A program made the position numbers and the translations under genes. Shown one piece after another: positions 51,934-60,453 of a DNA stretch of 64,000 nt. Position 1 is the first letter of the stretch; each line of letters begins with the position of its first letter. Source of the DNA: Ammonifex degensii KC4. Its GTDB lineage: Bacteria > Bacillota > Desulfotomaculia > Desulfotomaculales > Ammonificaceae. The notes under the pieces are model-generated. The model had not been told where the DNA came from, did no database searches, and saw only the letters and a list, made by a program, of their open reading frames with translations. The DNA lies in NCBI RefSeq assembly GCF_000024605.1, contig NC_013385.1:1173501-1237500 (forward strand), read 5' to 3'.

Positions 51934-53763
51934 CTACCGCCCAGAATATATACTCAACTCCACCAGCCGAGCAAGAACGGTGAAGGTAAAGGCCAGGGTT
52001 AAGGGAAGCAGAAGGGAGAGAAAAAGGTACCGCCAGCTCCGGGTCTCCCGATAGATCACCCAGAGGGTGTAGAGGCAGGGAGAGTAAAGGAGAAAGAAGA
52101 GGAGCAGGTTGAAGGCGGTATCCGGTGGGATGGCCTGGGCCAGATGCTCGATAAAGCTTTCGTCCTCCGCATAGGTGGTACTGAAGCCCTGAACCATGGC
52201 CAGCGCCCCTATGAAAGTTTCCTTTGCAGGCAGAGCGTAGAGAAAGGCTACCATGGTGTTGCCGTCCATCCCTAAAAGCTTTCCTACCGGCGAAAGCCAG
52301 TGCGCCAGTAAGGCGGTTAAAGTTGCCTCCCCCAAGTGGAAGTTGCTGGCCCAGTAGGCGGCCAATACCATGGGAGCAGCCACCCAGACCGCGCGCGAGA
52401 GCACCCGTACTACCCGGTCGCGAAGGGTACGCTTGATTAAAAAAGGCAAATTGGGCCACCGGTAAGGAGGAAGCTCCAAGAAAAAAGCGGGAGAAGAACC
52501 GGGAAGCAAGCGGCTGAGCAGAGCAAGGGAAAATAGCAGGGCAACAGAAGATAAGCTGAGCAAAGCAAGAACCACCCACACGGCCTTGTAACCGAAAAAG
52601 ACGGAGGCTAGGGGGAGTACTATTCCCAGCCTGCCGTTGCAGGGAACGAAGCTATTGGTAATTATCCCCATGAGGCGGTCTTTACCTTCCAGAATGCGGC
52701 AAGCCATGACACCGGGCACGTTGCACCCTAAGCCCACCAGGCTGGTGACACAGTGCTTGCCCTGGGCTCCCACCCGGCGGAAGAGAGGGTCACTTATCAG
52801 GGCAAGCCGGGGTATGAGTCCTGCATCCTCCAAGAAGGCAAAAAGGAAAAAGAAAATGGTCATGGTGGGTAACATTACCGAAATAACCGCCTCTACGCCG
52901 GCAATAAGCCCTTCCACCAGCATGCCTTTAAGCCAGGCAGGCGCCGAGCAGGCCTCCAGGAACCAAGCCGTCTCCCGGCCCAGCCAGGAGAAAAGACGAG
53001 CAAGAAGCTCGGTCAAAGGTTCCCCGCCGTTAACGGAAATCCAAAAAAGAGCCACCGCAACAAGGCCCATAAGGGAAAAGGAAAACACCGGGTGCAGAAA
53101 GAGTTGGTCGAGTAGAGAAGTTAGGTCCTTTCTGCCCGGCTCCCGATTCCGGTAGACGATCTCTTTAACTAAATGGTCGGCCCATTGATAGCGGGTTCTA
53201 GCCAGAGCCGGGTAATCTAGCTGAGCATAGGGATCGTATCCCAGCTGAGGCCGGGGGTTAAAAGCACCCCGTGCTACGGCCAGAACAGCCGCTAGCAAGG
53301 CCTTCCCCCCTTTGCCACTGCGGGCGTTAACGGGGACCACCGGAAGGTTGAGCAACCGGGAAAGGTGCGCCAGATCCAACGTCATCCCTTTGTCCCGGGC
53401 TGCTTCCAGAAAATTCACCGCCAGGACCACCTTGGGGGTTAGCTCTATCACCTGCAGTGCCAGGTAGAGATGCCGGGTCAAACAAGTCGCATCTACCAGG
53501 ACCACTACCACGTCGGGGGAGCCAGCTAGCAGGAAGTCCCTGGTTACTTCTTCCTCCGCCGAACGGGCATTTAGGCTGTAAGTTCCTGGCAGGTCAACGA
53601 GCCGGAAGGTAAACCCGCCAAAGCAGCAAAAGCCTTCCTTTTTCTCCACTGTTTTGCCCGGCCAGTTTCCCACCTGCTGGTAGCTGCCGGTTAAAGTGTT
53701 GAACAGGGTGCTCTTGCCTACGTTAGGGCTACCGACCAAGGCTACGGTAACTGCCCTTCTCAT
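51934..53763 (-). CDS. feoB: Ferrous iron transporter FeoB
   Basis: 609 residues. The N-terminal G-domain has [16 protein letters not shown] (G1), VDLPGTYSL (G3) and AVNFLE at G4 instead of NxxD, a deviation seen in some FeoB. Membrane Gate motifs: FFFLFAFLEDAGLIPRLALISDPLFRRVGAQGKHCVTSLVGLGCNVPGVMACRILE and later FVPCNGRLGIVLPLASVFFG. It imports Fe(II), the common form in anoxic water. It overlaps feoA by 35 bases. Confidence 0.93.
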   Translation of the reverse strand: MRRAVTVALVGSPNVGKSTLFNTLTGSYQQVGNWPGKTVEKKEGFCCFGGFTFRLVDLPGTYSLNARSAEEEVTRDFLLAGSPDVVVVLVDATCLTRHLYLALQVIELTPKVVLAVNFLEAARDKGMTLDLAHLSRLLNLPVVPVNARSGKGGKALLAAVLAVARGAFNPRPQLGYDPYAQLDYPALARTRYQWADHLVKEIVYRNREPGRKDLTSLLDQLFLHPVFSFSLMGLVAVALFWISVNGGEPLTELLARLFSWLGRETAWFLEACSAPAWLKGMLVEGLIAGVEAVISVMLPTMTIFFFLFAFLEDAGLIPRLALISDPLFRRVGAQGKHCVTSLVGLGCNVPGVMACRILEGKDRLMGIITNSFVPCNGRLGIVLPLASVFFGYKAVWVVLALLSLSSVALLFSLALLSRLLPGSSPAFFLELPPYRWPNLPFLIKRTLRDRVVRVLSRAVWVAAPMVLAAYWASNFHLGEATLTALLAHWLSPVGKLLGMDGNTMVAFLYALPAKETFIGALAMVQGFSTTYAEDESFIEHLAQAIPPDTAFNLLLFFLLYSPCLYTLWVIYRETRSWRYLFLSLLLPLTLAFTFTVLARLVELSIYSGR

Positions 53764-53992
53764 TGCGTACCTCCCTCACCAACACTCGGCAGGCGTCGCT
53801 CTTCCGCAGGGCCAGGAGGTAACCGCGAAGTCGGTAAAGGGTGGGATCACCCTGTCTTGCCACCTCCACCGTTGTACCCTCCACCATTCCCAAATCGAGA
53901 AGGCGCTCCCGGGCCTCTCCTTGCACAGCCACTACCACCCCCGAGCTACCGGGGGCCAGACGGTCCAGAGAAACTAGCTCCTCGCCCACCAC
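53729..53992 (-). CDS. feoA: Ferrous iron transport protein FeoA
   Basis: 87 residues from GTG 53992, behind AGGGAGGG; the longer frame upstream has no support. The SH3-like fold shows VSLDRLAPGSSGVVVAVQGEARERLLDLGMVEGTTVEVARQGDPTLYRLRGYLLALRKSDACRVLVRE. It is the partner of FeoB, first gene of the two-gene operon, preceded by a terminator. Confidence 0.9.
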   Translation of the reverse strand: MVGEELVSLDRLAPGSSGVVVAVQGEARERLLDLGMVEGTTVEVARQGDPTLYRLRGYLLALRKSDACRVLVREVRNEKGSYRSLGR

Positions 53993-54031
53993 GCACCCTC
54001 CCTTAACTTCGAAACCACCATCAATGTATAT

Positions 54032-54077
54032 GCGGAAGGCAAAAGAAAAAGGTAGCCTAGCACAGGCTACCTTCCGC
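54032..54077 (-). terminator. Terminator between yjbQ and feoA, with an enclosing second stem
   Basis: On the minus strand AAGGTAGCCT pairs with AGGCTACCTT (54049-54073), followed by TTCTTTT. GCGGAAG before and CTTCCGC after it (54071-54077 and 54032-54038) can also pair, enclosing the terminator. This may be chance, or a switch ahead of feoAB. Confidence 0.75.
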
Positions 54078-54105
54078 AAAAGGCTTGAGTTTCTAAAGGG
54101 AAACC

Positions 54106-54507
54106 TTATGCTTTTTCGGGTATGAGCTTCACCCAGACTTTCCTTTGTCTGGGTCCGTCGAACTCGCAGAAGAAGATTCCCTGCCAGGTGCCTAAAGCCA
54201 GCTTACCTCCTCGCACAAAGACTACTTGGCTTACCCCCACCAGGCAAGACTTAATGTGCGCGTCTGCGTTCCCTTCAGCATGCCGATAGGGTCCGGTAGC
54301 TGGAACCAGCTCTTCCAGCTTACGCAAGATATCTTCGACCACTGTGGGGTCGTAGTTCTCGTTGATGCATATCCCTGCGGTAGTGTGAGGGCAGAAAAGA
54401 TAAACGACTCCTTCCTTTAATCCTTTTTCTGCCACCAGCTTGGCCACCTGAGGCGTTATGTCCACCAGCTCCTGCCGCCTGTGGGTGGTAACGTTTATTA
54501 CCTCCAT
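54106..54507 (-). CDS. YjbQ/UPF0047 protein (secondary thiamine-phosphate synthase-like)
   Basis: 133 residues, the usual length. Motifs: GVVYLFCPHTTAGICINENYDPTVVEDI, YRHAEGNADAHIKSCLVG and GTWQGIFFCEFDGPRQRKVWVKLI. Members show weak thiamine-phosphate synthase activity; the true role is unsettled. The start overlaps the HAD phosphatase end by ten bases. Confidence 0.9.
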   Translation of the reverse strand: MEVINVTTHRRQELVDITPQVAKLVAEKGLKEGVVYLFCPHTTAGICINENYDPTVVEDILRKLEELVPATGPYRHAEGNADAHIKSCLVGVSQVVFVRGGKLALGTWQGIFFCEFDGPRQRKVWVKLIPEKA

Positions 54508-55175
54508 GAGCCACTCTCCACTCCTTCCCCATCGGGCAAAAAGGAAGCCATGACAGGCAAGAGCGCCTCCAGGTCCTCCACCTGGACGTGAGCCTGCTCT
54601 CTTACCTCCGGTGGGGCGCTTATGGCTACTGCCAGTCCCACCTGGCCGAAAAGGGGCACGTCGCCGCAGCTGTCCCCCACCGCCGCCAGCTCTTCCGGCC
54701 GGAGGTTGAAGCGGGAACAGAAGCTAGGGAGGTGCTGGGGCTTACCGTGCCAGGGAACGCGAATGAAAACCCTTCCATCCACCCGGCCGCGGGTAAAGCC
54801 CAGGCCGTTGGCCACCCAGCAATCAAAGCCGAGCTCCTCGGCCACCCTGGAGGCCAAAAGGTCGAGTCCCGAAGAAAGGAGGAAGGTGCGCACCCCACGC
54901 TCTTTAAGGGCTGCTATCAATTCCTTGGCCCCCTTGCGGTAGGGGATGCGGGAAACCAGCTCCTCCAAGTAAGACTTGGGAACCCCCCGCCAGGCTCCTA
55001 CATCCCGGCGGGCAAACTCCTCGTAGTCGATCCGGCCGGCAAGAAAATCCTCCAGATGCTTGCGGCCGTAGGTTTCCCAGGTCCCTAAGCATTCGTGAAT
55101 ATATTGCCATATGCTGGTAACAGGCGTTAAAGTCCCGTCCAGATCGAAAATGACTCCCTTGATGCGCGGCTTCAT
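54498..55175 (-). CDS. HAD-family phosphatase (SerB-like)
   Basis: 225 residues from ATG 55175, chosen because the catalytic motif follows at once. HAD motif I IFDLDGTLTP, motif II LLSSGLDLLASRVAEELGFDCWVANGLGF, motif IV VGDSCGDVPLFGQVGLAVAI. This resembles phosphoserine phosphatase-type enzymes, substrate uncertain. It follows znuB by about 20 bases and may be co-transcribed with the zinc operon. Confidence 0.85.
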   Translation of the reverse strand: MKPRIKGVIFDLDGTLTPVTSIWQYIHECLGTWETYGRKHLEDFLAGRIDYEEFARRDVGAWRGVPKSYLEELVSRIPYRKGAKELIAALKERGVRTFLLSSGLDLLASRVAEELGFDCWVANGLGFTRGRVDGRVFIRVPWHGKPQHLPSFCSRFNLRPEELAAVGDSCGDVPLFGQVGLAVAISAPPEVREQAHVQVEDLEALLPVMASFLPDGEGVESGSWR

Positions 55176-55194
55176 GGACAACAACCCCCTGGGA

Positions 55195-56001
55195 CTATGA
55201 TAGCACAAAGCGCCGCCCCAGGATAACCAGCACCAGCACCCCGGTACCCAGCAGGATGATCGCCGGCCCGGGAGGCAGGTCCCCCCAGTAGGCCAGGTGC
55301 ATCCCCAGCAAGGAGAGCAAAACCCCCGTTCCCACCGCGACCCTCAAAGTACCGGCAAAGCTCTTCCCTAAGAAGGCTCCCAGCAGGGAGGGTATCACCA
55401 CCAGAGCCCCGGTCAGAAGCACCCCGGCCACTTTGATGGCCGCAGCTACCGTTAGAGCCGAAAGGGCGATGAAAACCAGGTTAAGGTGCCTTACAGGGAT
55501 GCCCACCGCTTGAGCATATTCCTCATCCAAGGCTACGGCCAGTAGCCCCCGGTAGAATACGGCTACCATTCCCAGGACCAGAACCAGGGCCACCGTTATG
55601 GTTTTCAGGTCTTGTAGCCGGACGGTTAGCAAACTGCCAAAGAGGTAGCTGCTGAGATCGGCGCCGAAACCCCGGCTCTTGCTTATGAGGATGACTCCCA
55701 GGGCCAGCCCCACTGCCATCACCACCGACAGTAGGGCATCGGCGTAAACAGGAGCTTTGTTCCGGAGCCACTCCGTGAGCCAGGCCGCAGCTATGAGCAC
55801 CACTACGGTAACGATGTCTGGAGAAAAGTGAAGTATGAGGCCCAAGGCTATACCAGTTAAAGAGACGTGCGCCAGGGCATCGGGTAGGAAAGAGTAGCGC
55901 CTAGCCACCAGAAAAACACCCACCAACGGGCAAAGAAATCCCACCAAAAGACCCGCTATAATTCCTCGCCAGAAAAAGCCGTACTGCCACATCTCCAGCA
56001 A
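55195..56001 (-). CDS. znuB: Metal ABC transporter permease (ZnuB/MntB family)
   Basis: 268 residues with about eight membrane spans. Family blocks: FLVARRYSFLPDALAHVSLTGIALG, DALLSVVMAVGLALGVILIS, YLFGSLLTV, ALDEEYAQAVGIPVRHLNLVFIALSALTVAAAIKVAGVLLTGALVVIPSLLGAFLGKSF. It imports zinc or manganese. Zinc is favoured by the linked Fur/Zur gene and the histidine-rich binding protein. It is the last core gene of zur-znuA-znuC-znuB. Confidence 0.9.
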   Translation of the reverse strand: MLEMWQYGFFWRGIIAGLLVGFLCPLVGVFLVARRYSFLPDALAHVSLTGIALGLILHFSPDIVTVVVLIAAAWLTEWLRNKAPVYADALLSVVMAVGLALGVILISKSRGFGADLSSYLFGSLLTVRLQDLKTITVALVLVLGMVAVFYRGLLAVALDEEYAQAVGIPVRHLNLVFIALSALTVAAAIKVAGVLLTGALVVIPSLLGAFLGKSFAGTLRVAVGTGVLLSLLGMHLAYWGDLPPGPAIILLGTGVLVLVILGRRFVLS

Positions 56002-56007
56002 AGTTTT

Positions 56008-56745
56008 TCACCTCCCCGGCACGTAAACGGGAGCGCCGTAAAGCTCCGCCAGGTGGTTGTTGGAGAAGCATTCGGCGGGAGTGCCTTCAAAGACTATCCG
56101 GCGGTTAAGGCAGATGACGCGCTTCACCCGCCGGGAAACGGCGCCGATGTCGTGCGTGACCATGACTATGGTCACCTTTCGCTCCTTGTGCAACTCGGTC
56201 AGGTACCGGTAAAAGAGCTCCTCCCCCGGCGCATCCAGCCCTTCGGCCGCCTCATCTAGAAGTAAAATGTCCGGTTCGGAAGCCAGGGCGCGGGCAATGG
56301 CCACCCGTTGTCGCTGGCCCCCGGAAAGCTCGCTCACCTTCTGGTGCAAAAGAGGGAGAAGATCTAGGGCAGCGCACGCTTTCTCGATCGCCTCCTTGTC
56401 TTTGGGCACAAAGCGGCGCCAAATACCAGTGCGCGCTATCCTGCCAGAAGCCACCGCTTCCCAGACCGTAGCCGGAAAGCTTCCCAAGTGACCCCCTTTC
56501 TGGGGTACGTACCCTATGCGGTAACGTTCCCTGAAACGAGCTGCCGGCATACCGAAAAGAAAGATCTCGCCCCTGGTGGGGCGATAGGCGCCAAGAATAA
56601 GCTTCAAAAGAGAAGTTTTTCCTGCCCCGTTGGGGCCAAGTATAGCCAGAAAATCTCCTTCTTTGATACGCAGGTTTATATCCTCCAGCACCCTTTTTTC
56701 GCCGAAGGAGAGTTCTACATCTTTCATTACCACCAGGTCCGTCAA
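56008..56745 (-). CDS. znuC: Metal ABC transporter ATPase (ZnuC family)
   Basis: 245 residues. Walker A GPNGAGKTSLLKLI, Q-loop YVPQKGG, signature ELSGGQRQRVAIARA, Walker B LLLDEAAEGLDA and switch MVTHDIGAVS. The Walker B aspartate is followed by EAAEG rather than EPT, a mild variant common in ZnuC. It lies three bases from znuA and six from znuB. Confidence 0.9.
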   Translation of the reverse strand: MTDLVVMKDVELSFGEKRVLEDINLRIKEGDFLAILGPNGAGKTSLLKLILGAYRPTRGEIFLFGMPAARFRERYRIGYVPQKGGHLGSFPATVWEAVASGRIARTGIWRRFVPKDKEAIEKACAALDLLPLLHQKVSELSGGQRQRVAIARALASEPDILLLDEAAEGLDAPGEELFYRYLTELHKERKVTIVMVTHDIGAVSRRVKRVICLNRRIVFEGTPAECFSNNHLAELYGAPVYVPGR

Positions 56746-56748
56746 GCC

Positions 56749-57678
56749 TCAGTCCCCCAGTGCCTGCTGTAATACTTTCAAATTATCCTGCATGACTTCC
56801 AGGTACCCTTTGGCTCCGCTCTTTTCCTCTGGTGTAAGTCCGGCCACAGGGTTTAAAACCAGAGCCTTAACCCCTGCTTCTCGGGCCAGGGTCTCCGCCA
56901 CCCGGGGATTGGCGGGAGACTCGAAGAAAACGTACTTTACGTGCCGCCCCTTTATTAGCCGCACTAATTCTGCCAGCTTGGCTGGGGAAGGTTCTGCCTG
57001 GGGAGAAAGGCCCGCGATGGGAATCTGTTTCAGCCCGTAGCGATGGGCCAAGTAGCCAAAGGCCGCGTGCGAGACCACTATTTCGCGATGGCGGAAGTGA
57101 GCTGCCGCTTCCCGGTAAGCTTTATCGAGTTCCTGAAGCTTCTTTTCGTAGGCCTCGACCCGCTGCCGGTAATAATCGGCCCCTTGCGGATCAACCGCTA
57201 GTAGACCCTCGAGGATGTTCTTGACGTACTGCTGGGCGTTCACCGGATCAAGCCAGGCATGAGGATCCACTTCTCCGTGATAGTGATGGTGATCTTCACC
57301 TTCCACTCCACCCACTTCGGCGAAGGTGAGAAGTTTTATGCCTTTGACCGCTTCTACCGGTTTCCCCTTGTATTCGGGCAAAACCTTGTCAACCCAGGGC
57401 TCAAGCCCGGCCCCATTGTAGATAAAAAGCTCGGACTGCATGATCTTGGTAAGGTCTCCCGGCGAAGGCTCCCAGTCATGTACACTCACCCCCGGCGGAA
57501 CCAGGCAGGTCACCTCTACCCGATCTCCTCCCACTTGCCGGGCAAAGTCGGCCAAGGGAAAGAAGGTGGCCACCACCGACAGCTTAGCCGGCTTCTCCTG
57601 GGTGGTCGGAGCAGAGGCCCCGCACCCTGCCAGGGCCACCAGGGAAACAATAAGACCGAGTACCAGCCAGCGCTTCAT
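56749..57678 (-). CDS. znuA: Zinc-binding lipoprotein ZnuA
   Basis: 309 residues. Lipobox LAGC with Cys19. The metal-ligand histidines are in VSVHDWEPSP, DPHAWLDP and VVSHAAFGYL. The histidine-rich loop DHHHYHG (near residue 130) is typical of zinc-specific ZnuA. A carboxylate ligand region FFESPANPRVAETLA follows. It overlaps the zur stop by four bases, so translation is coupled. Confidence 0.93.
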   Translation of the reverse strand: MKRWLVLGLIVSLVALAGCGASAPTTQEKPAKLSVVATFFPLADFARQVGGDRVEVTCLVPPGVSVHDWEPSPGDLTKIMQSELFIYNGAGLEPWVDKVLPEYKGKPVEAVKGIKLLTFAEVGGVEGEDHHHYHGEVDPHAWLDPVNAQQYVKNILEGLLAVDPQGADYYRQRVEAYEKKLQELDKAYREAAAHFRHREIVVSHAAFGYLAHRYGLKQIPIAGLSPQAEPSPAKLAELVRLIKGRHVKYVFFESPANPRVAETLAREAGVKALVLNPVAGLTPEEKSGAKGYLEVMQDNLKVLQQALGD

Positions 57679-58124
57679 CTTCTCTCACCTCCGCTCAAGG
57701 CCTCCCGGCAAGAGCCGCAGTAACCGTAAATAGCAAAGACATGGCTTTTTACCTCAAAGTCAGGGAAGGAATCCAGCACTCGGGACAAGCATTCGCTAAA
57801 ACAACAGGGAAAAGAAAATATACGGCCGCACCGCAGGCAGATCAGGTGGTGCCGGTGCTTCTGGGCCAGCACGAAGTGCCTACTCCCCTCGAAAAAGGTT
57901 TCTTCCAGCAAACCCACACTGCGCAGGGTTTCCAGCGTGCGGTAAACGGTTCCCCGGCCCACGCTGGGAAAGCGCCGGTGCAGCCTCTCCTCTATCTCCC
58001 GGGCGTTAAGGGGTTTCTCGGCTTCGGCCAGCACCCGCAAAATCTCCTGCCGCTGGGGAGTAAGCTTGAAACCCCTGGCTTTCAGGGCCTCTACCACTCG
58101 CAAGAGCTCACTTTGCTCACCCAT
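57675..58124 (-). CDS. zur: Fur-family zinc regulator (Zur-like)
   Basis: 149 residues. The winged helix is FKLTPQRQEILRVLAEAEKPLNAREIEERLHRRFPSVGRGTVYRTLETLRSVGLLEE. Metal-site residues: HFVLAQKHRHHLICLRCG, with structural zinc cysteines CLRC and CGSC. As first gene of the znuACB operon it is most simply Zur; Fur or PerR cannot be excluded. A dyad at 58153-58175 is its probable operator. Confidence 0.88.
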   Translation of the reverse strand: MGEQSELLRVVEALKARGFKLTPQRQEILRVLAEAEKPLNAREIEERLHRRFPSVGRGTVYRTLETLRSVGLLEETFFEGSRHFVLAQKHRHHLICLRCGRIFSFPCCFSECLSRVLDSFPDFEVKSHVFAIYGYCGSCREALSGGERR

Positions 58125-58152
58125 ACCCTTTCCTCCCGGTGGTACTATGTCC

Positions 58153-58175
58153 TAATTGAAACTCTATATCAATTA
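58153..58175. promoter_or_regulatory. Candidate Zur/Fur operator
   Basis: TAATTGA (58153-58159) and TCAATTA (58169-58175) form a perfect 7 bp dyad with a nine-base spacer, 29 bases before the zur start. The symmetry and AT content resemble Fur-family boxes. Autoregulation is inferred. Confidence 0.65.
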
Positions 58176-58234
58176 GATATCGTTCCCACCGGGATATGTC
58201 AAGAAAGATCTGCTATTAGCCGGGTAAAAAGGAC

Positions 58235-58267
58235 AAAAAGAGAAGGAGCGGTGCTTTCCACCGCTCC
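58235..58267 (-). terminator. Intrinsic terminator after the 58 aa membrane protein
   Basis: GGAGCGGTG and CACCGCTCC (58245-58253, 58259-58267) pair perfectly. The minus strand then runs TTCTCTTTTT. It begins right at the stop codon of the small gene. Confidence 0.8.
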
Positions 58268-58268
58268 T

Positions 58269-58445
58269 TTACCTCACCAGTTCGGCCAGGCGGGCCATTC
58301 CTCTTATCATGCGCTGCATCCGGTCTAGCCGCCGGGTTTTAAGGCGCTGTCGAGGAGATCGCTCATTTCCCAGTTCCGGCAAAAGCAGAGCTCCCGCCAC
58401 CAGTCCGATTATTCCCCCGGTAACTAGTCCTCGCCAAAAGGTCAC
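58269..58445 (-). CDS. Small YtxH-like membrane protein, 58 aa
   Basis: GTG 58445 behind GAGGAGGCGGAAA. The sequence opens with one membrane span (TFWRGLVTGGIIGLVAGALLLPEL). A basic helix follows (RQRLKTRRLDRMQRMIRGM). The layout is that of small YtxH-like envelope proteins of Firmicutes. Probably co-transcribed with the zinc-ribbon gene upstream and ended by the terminator at 58235-58267. Confidence 0.7.
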   Translation of the reverse strand: MTFWRGLVTGGIIGLVAGALLLPELGNERSPRQRLKTRRLDRMQRMIRGMARLAELVR

Positions 58446-58468
58446 TCTTTCCGCCTCCTCTCTTTAAG

Positions 58469-58639
58469 TCACAGCCTTATCTGGGCCGGGTCCAGTCTTA
58501 CCAGCATGCCGTCCTCGTCTATCTCGAAAACCTGAATTCCTTCCCGGTCGATACGGTACTCTATGCAGCAATCGCGACAGAAATAATGGCCAGCCCCTAT
58601 CTTCCCCACCGCTTTGCCGCCGCAAACAGGGCACTGCAT
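58469..58639 (-). CDS. Small zinc-ribbon protein, 56 aa
   Basis: ATG 58639, with GGAGG a few bases upstream. MQCPVCGGKAVGKIG and HYFCRDCCIEY give two CxxC pairs, a rubredoxin-type zinc ribbon. The C-terminus (GIQVFEIDEDGMLVRLD) is a beta-strand pair. Similar small proteins are common in clostridia without known role. It lies 23 bases before the membrane protein gene. Confidence 0.7.
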   Translation of the reverse strand: MQCPVCGGKAVGKIGAGHYFCRDCCIEYRIDREGIQVFEIDEDGMLVRLDPAQIRL

Positions 58640-58782
58640 CAAAACTTACACCTCCGGCTTTACTTGCATCTTTAGTGTGTTTCGCCGGAGGAGAAATCTT
58701 TCAGGAAATTTGATAGCAAGTTTCTTTTCTCCCAAACCAGCTTTCTGAAAGAAATTCCGGCTTAGCACCCAAAGCACTCTGG

Positions 58783-59112
58783 TTACCTGTTAGGGTATTC
58801 GATATCAAAATGAAACCCCAATTTCTTTCTGGCCTCTCTTAAGAGAAGTTCTCCTTCCCTTGTGATATCGTAATAGGTGTGATTCCGGTGTTTAACGCTT
58901 TTCCGTTGACGGTGGTAATACTTAACTATTCTTCCTTCTACTCGCTTAATTAGTCCTCTAGCTGCCAGCCTTCGGAGTCGCTCTGTACTTTCTTCCAGGG
59001 ATAAACCCAACTGCCTTGCCAGGAATTTTGCATATTCCGGTCCCAGTTTTTTTAGGTAGGCAAGGATTTTTAAATCAAGAAGCTCCTCCTGGTCATTTAG
59101 AGTAGCACACAC
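58783..59112 (-). CDS. Winged-helix protein, DUF2250-like
   Basis: 109 residues from GTG 59112, behind GGAGGGAAGGAGA; the longer frame overlaps the TatD-like gene and is rejected. DLKILAYLKKLGPEYAKFLARQLGLSLEESTERLRRLAARGLIKRVEGRIVKYYHRQRKSVKHRNHTYYDITREGELLLRE is a MarR/ArsR-like winged helix with a conserved tail. It likely binds DNA, perhaps regulating the sulfur-type genes upstream. It carries no metal-binding cysteine. Confidence 0.7.
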   Translation of the reverse strand: MCATLNDQEELLDLKILAYLKKLGPEYAKFLARQLGLSLEESTERLRRLAARGLIKRVEGRIVKYYHRQRKSVKHRNHTYYDITREGELLLREARKKLGFHFDIEYPNR

Positions 59113-59155
59113 ACTCTCCTTCCCTCCTCTGCGGAATAGGGCATCCCTTGGTCCT

Positions 59156-59917
59156 CTAAATCCCGAACAATTCTTCGGCATTATACCTCGCAATTCGAGC
59201 AATGATTTCTGGGGGAGCGCCGTTCAATTCCAGATACCGCACAGCTTTTGGCACGCTCAGGGGATCGTTGGGTTTGAGATTGCTGTAGTCGCTGTTCAGA
59301 ACTCCGCGTTGGAAGCGTTCCAGATGGTTCAGTAGTAGATGAGGTGTGAGTCCTTCCTGGCGAATAGTGAGCCCAGGAACAGCTCCAAAATCCTCGATTA
59401 AGTCAATAATGTCCAAGTTAGCATGGTCGATGACCACCTTTCCGGGATCCATCCCGACGGCGGCGGCAATTTCAATCGTCTTATTGGTTATTGCCACCCT
59501 ATCGTGAGGCGGGGTATGGATAATTACCGGCACCCCGCACTCCTTGGCTATCTTCAATTGCTCCCTAAGGACGTCCTGTTCCCGCCGAGTCCCTTCATGC
59601 AGGCCTATTTCTCCCAAACCAATGACGCCATCCATCTTTAAATAGCTTGGAAGGGCGTCAATTACCCTGGGCCAGTCTTCCGGTGTTCCCATGGGGTGAA
59701 CACCGACAGCGACGAAGAGTTTGATGCCATTTTGGGCAGCATTCTTCATCGAAAGGGTTAACATTTGGTGAAAATGATCAAAGAGGGTTTCCGCATATTT
59801 GGCCCCAAAAAAAATGGAGCAGCCGATAATCTTTTTTACCCCGGCCAAGGCCATGTTTTCCAGCCCTTCGTACGGAAGCAACGAGACGTGTGTATGGGAA
59901 TCTACAATTCCTTCCAT
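59156..59917 (-). CDS. TatD-like metal-dependent hydrolase
   Basis: 253 residues. It is an amidohydrolase barrel with metal ligands in VDSHTHVSLL, GLGEIGLHEG (Glu), VIIHTPPHDR, VVIDHANLDI and the catalytic Asp in GVLNSDYSNLK. It differs from DNase TatD in the strand motifs and is closer to the uncharacterised TatD/phosphotriesterase-like group of archaea and clostridia. The gene stands 110 bases after the DsrE-like gene in transcription order. Confidence 0.82.
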   Translation of the reverse strand: MEGIVDSHTHVSLLPYEGLENMALAGVKKIIGCSIFFGAKYAETLFDHFHQMLTLSMKNAAQNGIKLFVAVGVHPMGTPEDWPRVIDALPSYLKMDGVIGLGEIGLHEGTRREQDVLREQLKIAKECGVPVIIHTPPHDRVAITNKTIEIAAAVGMDPGKVVIDHANLDIIDLIEDFGAVPGLTIRQEGLTPHLLLNHLERFQRGVLNSDYSNLKPNDPLSVPKAVRYLELNGAPPEIIARIARYNAEELFGI

Positions 59918-60033
59918 AACGATTCCATTACCCCCTTATTGCGCTGGATCGGGCCCCTCCTTTTTGTTACTGTACATGTTTAAATTGTATTGAAGGGGAA
60001 GTAAAGAAACTTCCTCTTCACGCATGTACACAG

Positions 60034-60417
60034 TTAGGGCTTGATGTAGGCGTACCCCTCAGCTTGTTTTCTGGCAATTTCTGTTATGCCGGCTGGCACA
60101 ACTGTTACGAAGTTAGGAAGGCTCTCCTCCTCAATAGATTGAGCCTTGAGAGCGTTCCGACACACTACAAAGCTTACTCCCATCTCCGACAACTTCTTCA
60201 TTTGGTCCATCAGCGATCCGCTGGCCGTCCCGCAGCACCCACCGCTTCCAGTCAACATGCACCTGCTCTTGAAAACAGAAACTGCCTCACCGTTGGCCAA
60301 CACTTCGATGTCAGCATTCCCTTGTCCAACATCGTTCAAAAAATTAGTGATGTTCCCAAGGGCCCTTTGCCATCTGTCAGGCTCGTTAACGTGAAAAAGG
60401 ACTTTTAGCTTATCCAT
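60034..60417 (-). CDS. DsrE-family sulfur-transfer-like protein
   Basis: 127 residues. The fold begins KLKVLFHVNEPDRWQRALGNITNFLND. The position of the DsrE active cysteine is Cys86 in FVVCRNALKAQ. Additional cysteines Cys53, Cys61 and Cys62 lie in the SRCMLTGSGGCCGTASG loop, which is longer and richer in cysteine than usual. DsrE proteins carry sulfane sulfur as persulfide. The upstream neighbour is a siroheme-type reductase-like gene, so a sulfur-related pair is likely. Confidence 0.8.
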   Translation of the reverse strand: MDKLKVLFHVNEPDRWQRALGNITNFLNDVGQGNADIEVLANGEAVSVFKSRCMLTGSGGCCGTASGSLMDQMKKLSEMGVSFVVCRNALKAQSIEEESLPNFVTVVPAGITEIARKQAEGYAYIKP

Positions 60418-60453
60418 CCTGGTACCCCTCCTTTGTTAAAATGCAGACTGGAG